Positions 8,916 to 17,320 of a stretch of 64,000 bases of DNA are shown here, piece by piece. The DNA lies in assembly GCA_022072455.1 (NCBI GenBank), contig JAJVHY010000017.1:124001-188000 (forward strand). The letters run 5' to 3'. The notes below the pieces were generated by a model, which was not told where the DNA came from, searched no databases, and saw nothing but the letters and a program-made list of their open reading frames with translations. Positions within the stretch are counted from its first letter, which is position 1; every line of letters begins with the position of its first letter. The DNA is from Verrucomicrobiia bacterium (GTDB lineage: Bacteria; Verrucomicrobiota; Verrucomicrobiia; Palsa-1439). The position numbers and the translations under genes are program-made.

Positions 8916-10382
8916 TCATTCAAGCTCCACATACGGTTGCAATCCGTGCCAGCCGCCTTCGCGACCGATGCCGCTTTCTTTGTAGCCGCCGAACGGACTG
9001 GTCGGGTCGAATTTATTGAACGTGTTGGCCCAGATGACGCCCGCGCGGACTTGCCGGGTCACTTTGAAAATCTTCGCGCCTTTGTCCGTCCATACGCCGC
9101 CGGACAGGCCGTAGGCGGTGTTGTTGGCTTTTTCGACGGCCTCGTCCTCGGTGCGGAACGTGAGAATCGAGAGGACCGGGCCGAAAATTTCGTCCCGGCA
9201 AATCCGGTGGGACTGCGAAACGTTGGTGAACAGCGTCGGCCGGAACCAGAAACCTTTCGCCGGTAATTCACAGCTCGGCTGCCACATCTCCGCGCCTTCC
9301 TCCGCGCCGCTGGCGACGAGGGCTTCAATGCGACCGAGTTGTTCCTTGGAGTTGATCGCGCCGATGTCAGTGTTCTTGTCGAGCGGATCACCGATGATCA
9401 ACGTGGCCATGCGCTGTTTGAGCTTGGCGATGACGGTGTCGGCAACGCCTTCTTGCACGAGGAGGCGCGAGCCGGCACAGCAGACATGACCTTGGTTGAA
9501 GAAGATCGCGTTGATGATGCCTTCGACGGCTTGGTCAATCGCGGCGTCCTCGAAGATGATGTTCGCCGCTTTGCCGCCGAGTTCGAGCGTGTATCTTTTC
9601 TTCGTGCCGGCCAGTTCCTTCTGAATCCATTTGCCGACAGCGGTCGAGCCGGTAAAGGCGATCTTGTCGATGTCGGGATGCTGCACGATGGCGGCGCCGG
9701 TCGGGCGACCGCCCGGGATGATGTTGACGACGCCGGCAGGCAGCCCGGCATCTTGAATTAACTCGGCGAGTTTCATCGCCGTGAGCGGCGTTGTGTCGGC
9801 GGGCTTGAGGACGACCGTATTGCCGGTCGCGAGGGCGGGGGCGATTTTCCAGGCGGCCATGAGCAACGGGAAATTCCACGGGATGACTTGGCCGCAGACG
9901 CCGAGCGACTTGGCCTTGCGACCCGGGAAGGCGTATTCGAGTTTGTCAGCCCAACCGGCGTAGTAGAAGAAATGCGCGGCCGCGAGTGGAATGTCGGTGT
10001 CACGGCTCTCGCGGATAGACTTGCCGCCGTTCATCGTTTCAGCGACGGCAAATTCGCGGGCGCGTTCCTGCAGGAGGCGCGCGATCCGATAAATATACTT
10101 GCCGCGTTCTTTGCCGGACATCTTCGACCAGATTTTGGTGTACGCTTTGCGCGCGGCTTTGACCGCTTTGTCAACGTCGGGTGCGGTGGCGTCGGCGACT
10201 TCGGCCAAAGTGGTTTCGCGCGCGGGATTGATCGAGGGCCGGTAATTGCCTTCGGCCGGCGCGACGAACTTGCCGTCGATGAACAGGTCGTAGCGTTTGC
10301 GGAACTGCGGGTCAACGCTCTCGGGCGCGGGCGCGTAGTTCCATTGGAGCGGCGCGGTTTTCTCGGCGGTAGCTGTGCTCAT
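8916..10382 (-). CDS. NAD(P)-dependent aldehyde dehydrogenase
   Basis: 488 aa, standard length. Oxidises an aldehyde to the acid in the cytoplasm. Visible motifs: [23 protein letters not shown] for cofactor binding, FTGSTAVGK, the general-base block [10 protein letters not shown], and the catalytic cysteine in [12 protein letters not shown]. Lying three bases after deoC, it probably handles acetaldehyde released by DeoC or a related small aldehyde. It is followed directly by a cysteine-less ALDH-like gene. Confidence 0.93.
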   Translation of the reverse strand: MSTATAEKTAPLQWNYAPAPESVDPQFRKRYDLFIDGKFVAPAEGNYRPSINPARETTLAEVADATAPDVDKAVKAARKAYTKIWSKMSGKERGKYIYRIARLLQERAREFAVAETMNGGKSIRESRDTDIPLAAAHFFYYAGWADKLEYAFPGRKAKSLGVCGQVIPWNFPLLMAAWKIAPALATGNTVVLKPADTTPLTAMKLAELIQDAGLPAGVVNIIPGGRPTGAAIVQHPDIDKIAFTGSTAVGKWIQKELAGTKKRYTLELGGKAANIIFEDAAIDQAVEGIINAIFFNQGHVCCAGSRLLVQEGVADTVIAKLKQRMATLIIGDPLDKNTDIGAINSKEQLGRIEALVASGAEEGAEMWQPSCELPAKGFWFRPTLFTNVSQSHRICRDEIFGPVLSILTFRTEDEAVEKANNTAYGLSGGVWTDKGAKIFKVTRQVRAGVIWANTFNKFDPTSPFGGYKESGIGREGGWHGLQPYVELE

Positions 10383-10385
10383 GAT

Positions 10386-11303
10386 TTATCCTGCCTGTGA
10401 AAAATAATCGCTGCTTTGGTAGACCCCGGTGCTTTCCTTGACGAGCTGCATCAGGATGTCGTTGGTCAATGTGCTCGCGCCAAACCGGAATAAATCCGGC
10501 GTGAGCCAGTCCGGGCCGAGGGTTTCGTTGACGATCACGAGATATTGAATCGCCTGCTTCGCGGTCTTGATGCCGCCGGCGGGTTTCATGCCGCGTTTCT
10601 GGCCGGTGCGCTGATGAAAATCGCGCACGGCTTCGAGCATGACGAGGGTGACCGGCTGCGTGGCCGCGGGTTGGACCTTGCCGGTGCTTGTCTTGATGAA
10701 ATCGCCGCCGGCCGCCAACGCGAGATCGCTGGCGTGCCGGACGCGGTCGAGCGTGCCGAGTTCGCCAGTTTCGAGAATGACTTTCAGATGCACGTCGCCG
10801 CAGATGGATTTGAACTCGGCGATTTCGTCGTAGACGTAATTGTATTCGCCGCGCAGATACGCGCCGCGCGAGATGACCATGTCGACTTCGTCGGCACCTT
10901 CGCTAATGGCGTACCGGAGGTCTTGAATTTTCGTGTCGTGGTCGGCTTGCCCGCTCGGGAAGGCCGTTGCGACGGCGGCGACGTGGATGCCGGAACTTTT
11001 CAGTTCCGCCTTCGCCACGCGCACCATCGTCGGATAGACGCAGACCGCCGCGACGTGCGGCAGGCCGGGCAGTGCATCGTGAACGTGGAGCGCCTTGTAA
11101 CACATCTGTTTGACCTTGCCGGCGGAGTCGCTGCCTTCGAGCGTGGTCTGGTCGATCATGCTGAGCGCGAGTTTGAGCGCCTGGACTTTTGACTCTTTTT
11201 TGATGCTGCGCGTGTTGAGGCGCGCGATGCGTTCTTCGACACCCACTTGGTCCACGGCCGGGGAAGGTTGCCAATTGGGGTACGGCTGCTGTGATGCTTG
11301 CAT
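10386..11303 (-). CDS. deoC: Deoxyribose-phosphate aldolase DeoC
   Basis: 305 aa from the ATG at 11303 (MQASQQPYPNWQ); a longer open frame would run into the tRNA gene and is rejected. Splits 2-deoxyribose-5-phosphate into acetaldehyde and glyceraldehyde-3-phosphate. The Schiff-base lysine lies in GGDFIKTSTGK and a second lysine in MKPAGGIKTAKQA; DEVDMVIS is also present. It is longer than E. coli DeoC (259 aa) because of about 45 extra N-terminal residues, as in the eukaryotic-like class. It heads the operon with two ALDH-type genes, giving a deoxynucleoside-to-acetate route. Confidence 0.94.
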   Translation of the reverse strand: MQASQQPYPNWQPSPAVDQVGVEERIARLNTRSIKKESKVQALKLALSMIDQTTLEGSDSAGKVKQMCYKALHVHDALPGLPHVAAVCVYPTMVRVAKAELKSSGIHVAAVATAFPSGQADHDTKIQDLRYAISEGADEVDMVISRGAYLRGEYNYVYDEIAEFKSICGDVHLKVILETGELGTLDRVRHASDLALAAGGDFIKTSTGKVQPAATQPVTLVMLEAVRDFHQRTGQKRGMKPAGGIKTAKQAIQYLVIVNETLGPDWLTPDLFRFGASTLTNDILMQLVKESTGVYQSSDYFSQAG

Positions 11304-11331
11304 AATCAATTCACCCGTCACCACGGAAATC

Positions 11332-11408
11332 TGGCGCGCCCGACAGGAGTTGAACCTGTAACCTTTGGTTCCGTAGACCAACGCTCTATCCAATTGAGCT
11401 ACGGGCGC
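11332..11408 (-). tRNA. tRNA-Arg (anticodon ACG)
   Basis: Read on the minus strand from 11408, a 7-bp acceptor stem (GCGCCCG with CGGGCGC), a D-arm, an anticodon stem TTGGT/ACCAA with loop CTACGGA (anticodon ACG), and a T-arm with loop TTCAACT are all present. The 3' CCA is encoded (11332-11334). A34 would be deaminated to inosine by TadA to read CGU/CGC/CGA. It lies just upstream of deoC. Confidence 0.95.
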
Positions 11409-11444
11409 GACTTGCGACTAGACAAATAAGGTAGAATCGCAACC

Positions 11445-11939
11445 GTGGCAAGCTTCCAGATTGTCTATGTGATCGCCGGTGTCAGCGGCAGCGGCAAGAC
11501 CGTCGTGGGTGCCGCCGTGGCCGCCCGGCTCGGGCTGCCGTTTTACGATGCGGATGATTTTCACCCCGCCGCCAACGTCGCCAAGATGTCCGCCGGCACT
11601 CCGCTTAATGACGCCGACCGCGAACCGTGGTTGCGGGCGCTGGCCGGCAAGATTCGCGAGTGGAACGCAGCGGGTGGCGCGGTGCTGGCGTGCTCAGCGC
11701 TCAAGGAGTCGTACCGGCAGATTTTGCGGGAGGGTGGGGCGGTCCGGTTTGTCTTCCTCAATGTTCCGAAGGAAATCCTCGCGCAACGGCTCCGCGACCG
11801 GCAATCGCATTTCATGCCGGCCACGTTGCTGGAGAGTCAGTTGGCGACGTTGGAGATAACCGGTGACGCCCTCCGTGTGGACGGTGCCGGAACTGTGGAT
11901 GCAGTGGTGGAACGGGTAGTTCAGGAGTTGAACCGGTAG
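11445..11939 (+). CDS. gntK: Gluconokinase
   Basis: 164 aa with a GTG start at 11445. Phosphorylates gluconate to 6-phosphogluconate, feeding the pentose phosphate or Entner-Doudoroff routes. The P-loop GVSGSGKT is near residue 12, the substrate loop DADDFHPAANVAKMSAGTPL near residue 35, then WLRALAGKI, CSALKESYRQIL and HFMPATLLESQLATLE, all typical of the GntK/IdnK family. It stands alone, divergent from the tRNA, with no gluconate permease nearby. Confidence 0.94.
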   Translation: MASFQIVYVIAGVSGSGKTVVGAAVAARLGLPFYDADDFHPAANVAKMSAGTPLNDADREPWLRALAGKIREWNAAGGAVLACSALKESYRQILREGGAVRFVFLNVPKEILAQRLRDRQSHFMPATLLESQLATLEITGDALRVDGAGTVDAVVERVVQELNR

Positions 11940-11959
11940 GACCATCCTGCCGATCACGA

Positions 11960-12045
11960 TTACGGATGCTGCCGGGCATGCGCGATCTCCAGCGCGAGCA
12001 CGTGTAACTCGTCACCAAGATCGGTTTGTTTTCCGCTGACTTCGG
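11960..12045 (-). pseudogene. Decayed C-terminal fragment of a toroid-repeat protein gene
   Basis: Read on the minus strand, the end of this stretch gives ELHVLALEIAHARQHP, which matches the C-terminus of the gene at 12885-14066 (SYTLLALEILQARQYP). The DNA is alike over roughly 80 bases, including the sequence around the stop. No matching upstream part remains, so this looks like the leftover of a duplicated or rearranged copy, now separated from the intact gene by the 120-aa protein gene. Ends are approximate. Confidence 0.6.
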
Positions 12046-12102
12046 CGACGGATTCCCGATCCGACGCACAACGCGACAGCGTCAAGATGGCGGTCGCCGA
12101 TT

Positions 12103-12142
12103 CTCGAAAAACAAACGGGGAATCCGTTGCCGGATTCCCCGT
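12103..12142 (-). terminator. Rho-independent terminator of the 120-aa protein gene
   Basis: On the minus strand a perfect 12-bp stem (ACGGGGAATCCG, loop GCAA, CGGATTCCCCGT; 12142-12115) is followed by TTGTTTTTC. It lies 25 bases downstream of the stop at 12168. Confidence 0.85.
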
Positions 12143-12167
12143 CAGATTTTCGCGCACTGCCGGACGG

Positions 12168-12530
12168 TTACTTATCCTTTTTTTCCTTGGGCTTGGCGTC
12201 AATGTGGCCGATCTTGGTCGCCACGAGCGGCGTGGTGTCGGGCTTGAAATGGACGTTTACTTTGTCGCCCACTTTCAAGTCGGCAAACTTGATGTCTTTG
12301 CCGAGGCCGGCCAAGTCGGTGTCGGCGTTGACGACGAAGGTTTTGGATTCCTTCTTGCCTTTGATGGTCACGGTGCCGGCTTTGGCGTCCACGGCTTCGA
12401 TTTCACCGCGGACCATATCGGTCTTCTTCTTTTCGGCTTTCTTCTCTTCTGCGCGGACCGTTTGGGTAAGCCCCAAAACGCTGACCGCAAGAACTGCCGC
12501 GAGGGCTGTGCGAATAACGGCTTTGATCAT
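12168..12530 (-). CDS. Small periplasmic protein, DUF5666-like beta domain
   Basis: 120 aa. Signal peptide of about 26 residues ending in TVRAEE, a Lys/Glu-rich linker (KKAEKKKTDM), then a small beta-rich domain (GEIEAVDAKAGTVTIKGKKESKTFVVNADTDL... KVGDKVNVHF) and a lysine-rich tail. The pattern of a strand pair around KAGTVTI and LKVGDKV resembles DUF5666 or OB-like copper/metal-associated periplasmic domains. Function unknown. It has its own terminator; an RBS-like aggag sits just before the start on the minus strand. Confidence 0.75.
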   Translation of the reverse strand: MIKAVIRTALAAVLAVSVLGLTQTVRAEEKKAEKKKTDMVRGEIEAVDAKAGTVTIKGKKESKTFVVNADTDLAGLGKDIKFADLKVGDKVNVHFKPDTTPLVATKIGHIDAKPKEKKDK

Positions 12531-12884
12531 AGAGAACTCCTAGTTTGGTTGGTTTGTACGACTACAGAGCAATAGACAATCAAGTGGGGGAAATATTCAA
12601 CCTTAATCATGAGCTCACTTACTGGCGGGGGCGGACAACTCGTGACCATTCGTGGCCGACCGGGGCGCAGTTCCTGCCGGCAGTCACCCCTGACCGGGCG
12701 CGGTTGAAAACCGCTCCCACAGGATTCGGCCGGCGCGGCGCGGCAGCCCTACCGGTTGTCCGTGTCAGCTGAGTAACCGGCAGCATCGTTTGGGCAGGCG
12801 TAGCCACGGCTCGATGAGCCGTGTTTGTTTAGAACAACATAAGAACGCCTCATCGAGGCGGTGCGACACCGCCGGAGATCGTGG
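12531..12884. other. Intergenic stretch with two tandem palindromes
   Basis: No coding sequence is supported here. Two perfect hairpins lie close together: ACGGCTCGATGAGCCGT at 12806-12822 and CGCCTCATCGAGGCG at 12846-12860. Both loops sit on a CGATGAG/CTCATCG core, so the two are variants of one motif. They lie downstream of the gene ending at 12885 (-) and might end its transcription, or belong to a REP-like family. Confidence 0.55.
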
Positions 12885-14066
12885 TTACGGATATTGTCGG
12901 GCTTGCAAGATCTCCAAGGCGAGCAGGGTGTAGCTCGTGACCAAAACCGGGTCGTTTTCCCACCAGCGATTGTTGTCGTTGACCCAGAAACCTTCGGTCT
13001 TTTGGATGCCGAGGAGTTTGTTCATCAACTCGAATCGCCAGTCGTGCTGCTTGTCGGCGGCGTCGGTGAAGGTGTCGGCACCGTAGGCGGTCAAGGCCTT
13101 GGCGACGGTGTGGTAGTAGTAGAACAAACCTTGTTTGCCCATGCCGGGGTTTTCCTCCAGCGAATAGTTTTTTTGCAGCCACTGCAGCGCGGCGGTAACA
13201 CGCGGGTCGTCTTTCTTTAACTCGGCGTAGAGGTAACTCTTGAGGCCCGCGTAGGTCATGCTGGCGTAACTGCGGAGCGGCGTCTTCTCGTCGACCGGCT
13301 GACCGTCGTTGGCGAAGCTGACTGCCGGGATGCCTTTGGCGGGGTCGCCCGGCATGTAGATGAAGCCGCCCCGGTCTTCCTCCTTTGCGACCTTGACCCA
13401 CGGCTGGTCGTTCTTGTCCGGCAAATTCTGGCAACGTTGGAGAAATTGAATGGCTTTTTCCCAGTGCAGTTTGGAGGGGAGGTGCGGGGCTTTGTCGGAC
13501 GGCTTTTCCAACGATTCGGTCATCCGGATGGCTTCGAGCGCCCATTGCATGTTGGACATGTCGGGGCGTTCGCGTTTGCCATAGCCGATGCCGCCAAAGC
13601 TGGCGTTGTTGGTGGTATAGCCTTCGCCTTCGTCGAATTGTGAGTTGAGGAGGAACTTGCGGGCGTTGCGGAGGATGTCGTTGTACTCGGCCTTGCCGGT
13701 GGCGAGCAACGCCATGGTGCAGATGGCGGTGGAATAGCTCGGGTATGGGTCTTTGCCTTCGCCGCCGTAGATCGCGCCGTTGTCGCGAACATTGGTGAGG
13801 ATGAACTGAATCGCTTTGTCAGCGGCGGCCTGTTCGTTGGTCGCGAGCGGCCGGCCAGCGCGGAGGATGGCGGTGGCGGCTAGGGCAGTCACGGCGGTTT
13901 GATTGCGCCACGAGCCATTCGGCTCTTGTTGTTTGACGAGCCACGCGACGCCGCGTTGATGGGTGGAATTGACTTCATTGAGGAAGGAGACTTCCTGGCT
14001 GGGCAAACTCGCGGCTTGGAGCAGTGCCGGAAAGAGCAACAGGGTGAGTGTTAGAGTCGTTTTCAT
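12885..14066 (-). CDS. Secreted prenyltransferase/squalene-oxidase-repeat (alpha/alpha toroid) protein
   Basis: 393 aa. Signal peptide MKTTLTLTLLLFPALLQA, then repeated toroid helices with signatures such as GVAWLVKQQEPNGSWRNQ, KAIQFILTNVRDNGAIYGGEG, ARKFLLNSQFDEGEGY and QGLFYYYHTVAKALTAYG. It is a paralogue of the protein at 5179-6102 and the source or sister of the fragment at 11960-12045. No DXDD cyclase motif was seen, so cyclase activity is doubtful. Proteins of this kind are frequent in planctomycetes and verrucomicrobia, with no assigned role. It lies 50 bases after the TonB receptor gene on the same strand. Confidence 0.82.
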   Translation of the reverse strand: MKTTLTLTLLLFPALLQAASLPSQEVSFLNEVNSTHQRGVAWLVKQQEPNGSWRNQTAVTALAATAILRAGRPLATNEQAAADKAIQFILTNVRDNGAIYGGEGKDPYPSYSTAICTMALLATGKAEYNDILRNARKFLLNSQFDEGEGYTTNNASFGGIGYGKRERPDMSNMQWALEAIRMTESLEKPSDKAPHLPSKLHWEKAIQFLQRCQNLPDKNDQPWVKVAKEEDRGGFIYMPGDPAKGIPAVSFANDGQPVDEKTPLRSYASMTYAGLKSYLYAELKKDDPRVTAALQWLQKNYSLEENPGMGKQGLFYYYHTVAKALTAYGADTFTDAADKQHDWRFELMNKLLGIQKTEGFWVNDNNRWWENDPVLVTSYTLLALEILQARQYP

Positions 14067-14115
14067 GTAAAGATGCTAGGCCACTCCGGTGGGACATGCA
14101 AGCGCGTTGCCTTGT

Positions 14116-16227
14116 TCAAAACCGCGCGATGCCGGCTACGACGAGGTTGCGGCCGGGCTCGTTGAGACCGGAGCCGTGGATCCGGTAATCCTTGTCGGCG
14201 ATGTTTTCGAGTGCGGCGCTGAGGCTGAAGTTTTGATTGATTCGCCACCCACCGCGCACGGTCAGCACCCCGTACCCCGGGGTGCCGCCGGGCGGGATGC
14301 GTTGGGTGTCACCCTTGTCGCCGGAGGAGAGTTTGTCTTGTTTGTCAGACAGCAAGGTCACGAATTCCGCCCAGAACTTGCGCGAGGGCGCGTCCCAGCG
14401 GAGGCCGAGTTCGCTGGTCAACGGCATGACGCGGCTGAGATATTCTTCGCGGCTGGCCGGGGCGGAGGTCGGGTACCCGTCCGCTTCACCTTCCATCCAC
14501 GTGATCCAACCGAATGCGGCCAGTTGCGAGTGGAACTGCCAGCGGGCGCTCGCTTCGACACCGTGAACAAAGCCGTCGCCGCCGTTGCGTTTCGTGACTT
14601 CGTTGGCGCCGTTGACGATGTTACCGGTCGGCTGGCGGACGATCATGTCATCAATGAACGTGTAAAAGTACGCCAGCTCGGTGGTTATTTTGTCGAACTG
14701 GGCTTTGATGCCGGTCTCCAACGCAATGAACGTCTCGGGATCGAGGTCCGGGGCCGCGGTCTCGATTTCGCCGCTGCGGGCGATGTCCAACCGGGTCAAA
14801 TCGGAGAGGTTTGGCGCGCGGAAGCCCTGGGACACGCCGGCAAACCAGCGCCAGTGATCGTCTTCGTCGAGACGCACCTGCACCCGGCCACTGCCGACCA
14901 CGCTGTGCCAGTCTTCGTCCAATGACGTGACACCTGCTGTGACCGGATCACGGACCCGGTTGGCATCGGCATGCGAGTAGGTGTACCGGCTACCGAGGAT
15001 GAGTTCCGCGCGCGAAGTGACCGGGAGCTGGTCTTGCAAATAAACCGCGATGGAATCGTACGCCGCATCATCAGCAACCGGGCCCTGAATCGCTTTTGTC
15101 ACGGTGCCGTTGGTGGCGGTGGATATTTGTCCTGACTGCACCCAATCCCGGTAATACTCCGCGCCGAAGGTCAACGTCCCAACCGGAGTAGGGGAGATGA
15201 ATTGCGCCCAGAATCCGCCGGTATGTACTTGCACGTCGGATTCGTCGCGGACGCCATTGCTGCGGACGCGAGTCATGTCTTCGCCTTGATAATGATACGA
15301 GGCGCTGAGTTTCAGGGATTCAATCGGACCGTCCATTTTCTGCGCGTGATACTGGAGGTAGGCGAGGTCGCGGGCTTGATCGAAAGTGTGGACGAGATCG
15401 GTCCCAATGGCCGAGCCGTGGAAGCTCTTGGCGTAGATCGTCCGATGCGTCCGCCACGCGTCGTTCTGATCCACATGTTGAAACGCGGCGACGAGTTTGC
15501 GGTCATCGTCGAACCGGTATTCCATTTTCGCGTCGCCGTCCCATTCGTTGTAGCCGGTCTTGCGCTGAACGCCGGTCGGATCGCCGGCCCGCAGGTCGCC
15601 GTAGTCCTTGGCGGTGCCGCCGACGAAGAGGCCGATGTGGTCGCCCGAATTGGCGCCAAATTCCGCGCGGCCGGTATGCGAGTCTTCGGCGGTGGCGTAT
15701 CGATAGGAGACGGCGCCATCCCAATCGCGCGCGGTGCCGAATTCTTCGCGGCGCTTCGTCAACGCCTGCACGGTGCCGCCGATGGCGTCGCTGCCGTAGA
15801 GCACCGAGGCTGGGCCTTTCAGGACTTCGAGCCGGGCGATGGACTGCGCGTCAACCGTGTTCCAGTACTGGTTCGGGCCTTCCCGAAAAGTTGAATTGTT
15901 CAGACGAATCCCATCAATGAGAAAAACTGTCCGAAACCCGGTGAACCCGCGAATGAACGGCGAGCCTTGCCCGTGGCCGGTCTTCTGCACGAGGACGGCC
16001 GGGGTTTCCTTCAATGCCTCGGGGACCGTCCGCACCATCTGTTCTTCGGCCAGCCGGTCGGTCGTCAGCGTCGTGAGCGTAAACGGGACGTCGAACATAT
16101 CTTGCTCCGTGCCGGTGGGCGTGACCACAATTGTTGGCAAGCGTTGGACCGTTTCGTTCGTTTGTCCAACGGCTGTCATTGTCCACACCACTGCGCTGCT
16201 GGCGAAGCCAATCCAAAAACCTTTCAT
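14116..16227 (-). CDS. TonB-dependent outer-membrane receptor
   Basis: 703 aa. Signal peptide, then the TonB box region (LPTIVVTPTGTEQ), the plug domain (VPEALKETPAVLVQKTGHGQGSPFIRGFTGFRTVFLIDGIRLNN, LEVLKGPASVLYGSDAIGGTV) and a C-terminal 22-strand barrel ending in the usual aromatic residue (VAGIARF). It imports a scarce ligand such as a metal chelate or cobalamin using TonB energy. A strong RBS (aaggaga) precedes the ATG. No riboswitch or clear Fur box is recognised upstream, so the substrate stays open. Confidence 0.92.
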   Translation of the reverse strand: MKGFWIGFASSAVVWTMTAVGQTNETVQRLPTIVVTPTGTEQDMFDVPFTLTTLTTDRLAEEQMVRTVPEALKETPAVLVQKTGHGQGSPFIRGFTGFRTVFLIDGIRLNNSTFREGPNQYWNTVDAQSIARLEVLKGPASVLYGSDAIGGTVQALTKRREEFGTARDWDGAVSYRYATAEDSHTGRAEFGANSGDHIGLFVGGTAKDYGDLRAGDPTGVQRKTGYNEWDGDAKMEYRFDDDRKLVAAFQHVDQNDAWRTHRTIYAKSFHGSAIGTDLVHTFDQARDLAYLQYHAQKMDGPIESLKLSASYHYQGEDMTRVRSNGVRDESDVQVHTGGFWAQFISPTPVGTLTFGAEYYRDWVQSGQISTATNGTVTKAIQGPVADDAAYDSIAVYLQDQLPVTSRAELILGSRYTYSHADANRVRDPVTAGVTSLDEDWHSVVGSGRVQVRLDEDDHWRWFAGVSQGFRAPNLSDLTRLDIARSGEIETAAPDLDPETFIALETGIKAQFDKITTELAYFYTFIDDMIVRQPTGNIVNGANEVTKRNGGDGFVHGVEASARWQFHSQLAAFGWITWMEGEADGYPTSAPASREEYLSRVMPLTSELGLRWDAPSRKFWAEFVTLLSDKQDKLSSGDKGDTQRIPPGGTPGYGVLTVRGGWRINQNFSLSAALENIADKDYRIHGSGLNEPGRNLVVAGIARF

Positions 16228-16328
16228 GCTGTCTCCTTAAAATAGGTAGTTCAACAGTGCGACACGCGGCTAGAAAATATGTTCCAGAAAAATTTGAAAA
16301 TATTATCCACCTGCGTCACGCTGCCGCC

Positions 16329-16721
16329 ATGCCGAATTCGCAACAGTTGCTCGCCCTAACCAAAACCGATCTCGACCGTCAGTCGCCGGAACAACTGCTT
16401 GCCCCGGCCAAGGTCGTTTCTTTACCGGACGCGCACCTCGTCAAAGCCGCGCTCTACCTGAAGTTGGGTTGTCTGGAGGAATGTCACCGGCTCGCGCAGC
16501 AGTATCCGACGCCGACTGGCAATTACTGGCACGGCATCATGCACCGGCACGAAGGCGACATCAGCAATTCCAAGTACTGGTACGCCCGTGTCGGCCGGCA
16601 TCCGGTGCTTGATGCCATTGGTGGTTACCCGAAAAATGCCGAGGCAGAAGCGCGGGAGTTTGCGCTGTTGCTGGAGTACACGATCCGCGCGGCCACAGGC
16701 ACTTCCGACGATTCTGAATAA
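16329..16721 (+). CDS. Hypothetical protein, 130 aa, cytoplasmic
   Basis: Begins at the ATG at 16329 (MPNSQQLLALTKTDLD); longer in-frame starts would run into the receptor promoter region. It is helical and soluble with no signal peptide; the middle (DAHLVKAALYLKLGCLEECHRLAQQYPTPTGNYWHGIMHRHEGDISNSKYWYARVGRHP) looks like a single degenerate TPR-like helix pair with conserved Trp/His. I do not recognise the family. Divergent from the TonB receptor gene, with a 101-base shared upstream region. Confidence 0.65.
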   Translation: MPNSQQLLALTKTDLDRQSPEQLLAPAKVVSLPDAHLVKAALYLKLGCLEECHRLAQQYPTPTGNYWHGIMHRHEGDISNSKYWYARVGRHPVLDAIGGYPKNAEAEAREFALLLEYTIRAATGTSDDSE

Positions 16722-16773
16722 CTTTTCACAGGGCACGTCTCAACGGTAACGCGCACGAAAGGAGCGCAACTGA

Positions 16774-17232
16774 ATGAAAAGTTTACTGAAAATAATCGCA
16801 GTGGGAAGTGCGTTCGCCCTCGGGAGCGCCGCCCTGCCGGCCAAGAGTTACGCGGGCGACCGCGAATGGGCCACGGTCGGCAAAGTGTTGACCGGGGTTG
16901 CCGCTGTTGGTGTGTTGTCCGCCATCATTCACGATGCGCATCACCCCCGCGTGGGAGTATCCGTGGAAGTGGGGCATTGCCCACCACCGCCACCGCGCTG
17001 GAATTCCGGCCACTACGAAACCCGGCAGGAACGGGTCTGCATTCCCGGCTATTGGACAACAGTGACTGAGCCCGCGGTATACCGGTACGAACGGCGCGGG
17101 TGCCATACCGTACAGATTCTGGTGCGTCCCCCGTGCACCCGGCGCGTCTGGGTGCCGGAACGATATGAAATCCGCGAAACCCGCGTTTGGGTGCCGGGCC
17201 GGTATGACGACCGGTATGCCTACAACCGGTAA
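16774..17232 (+). CDS. Secreted Tyr/Arg-rich repeat protein
   Basis: 152 aa with signal peptide (MKSLLKIIAVGSAFALGSAALPAKSYAG) and a good RBS (aaggag). A short hydrophobic helix (VGKVLTGVAAVGVLSAII) is followed by imperfect repeats around the pattern RxxVWVPGxYxx (RVCIPGYWTT, RRVWVPERYEIRETRVWVPGRYDD). Such YXXW/VPG repeats occur in small exported proteins of Gram-negative bacteria with no known function. Three cysteines could form disulfides. A strong terminator follows directly. Confidence 0.72.
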   Translation: MKSLLKIIAVGSAFALGSAALPAKSYAGDREWATVGKVLTGVAAVGVLSAIIHDAHHPRVGVSVEVGHCPPPPPRWNSGHYETRQERVCIPGYWTTVTEPAVYRYERRGCHTVQILVRPPCTRRVWVPERYEIRETRVWVPGRYDDRYAYNR

Positions 17233-17248
17233 ACGGATGTAAACTTGG

Positions 17249-17283
17249 GAAGCGGCGGTCACGATGACCGCCGCTTCTTTTTT
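17249..17283 (+). terminator. Rho-independent terminator
   Basis: A perfect 12-bp stem (GAAGCGGCGGTC / GACCGCCGCTTC) with a 5-base loop ACGAT is followed by six T. It ends the gene at 16774-17232. The ATG at 17264 lies inside the 3' half of this hairpin, which argues against that codon as the start of the next gene. Confidence 0.92.
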
Positions 17284-17320
17284 GCTGTCATCGTACCCAG
17301 GTGCCGGGCAAGATGCCGGC

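Noticed and set aside
16228-16328. Cobalamin riboswitch or Fur box upstream of the TonB receptor
   Set aside because: The region is only 101 bases, lacks the B12-box and conserved stems, and the AT-rich part does not give a convincing Fur match.
17264-17320. Earlier ATG start (17264) for the CAAX-type protease
   Set aside because: It lies inside the right arm of a perfect 12-bp terminator with a T6 tail; the GTG at 17321 gives a normal membrane-protein N-terminus.
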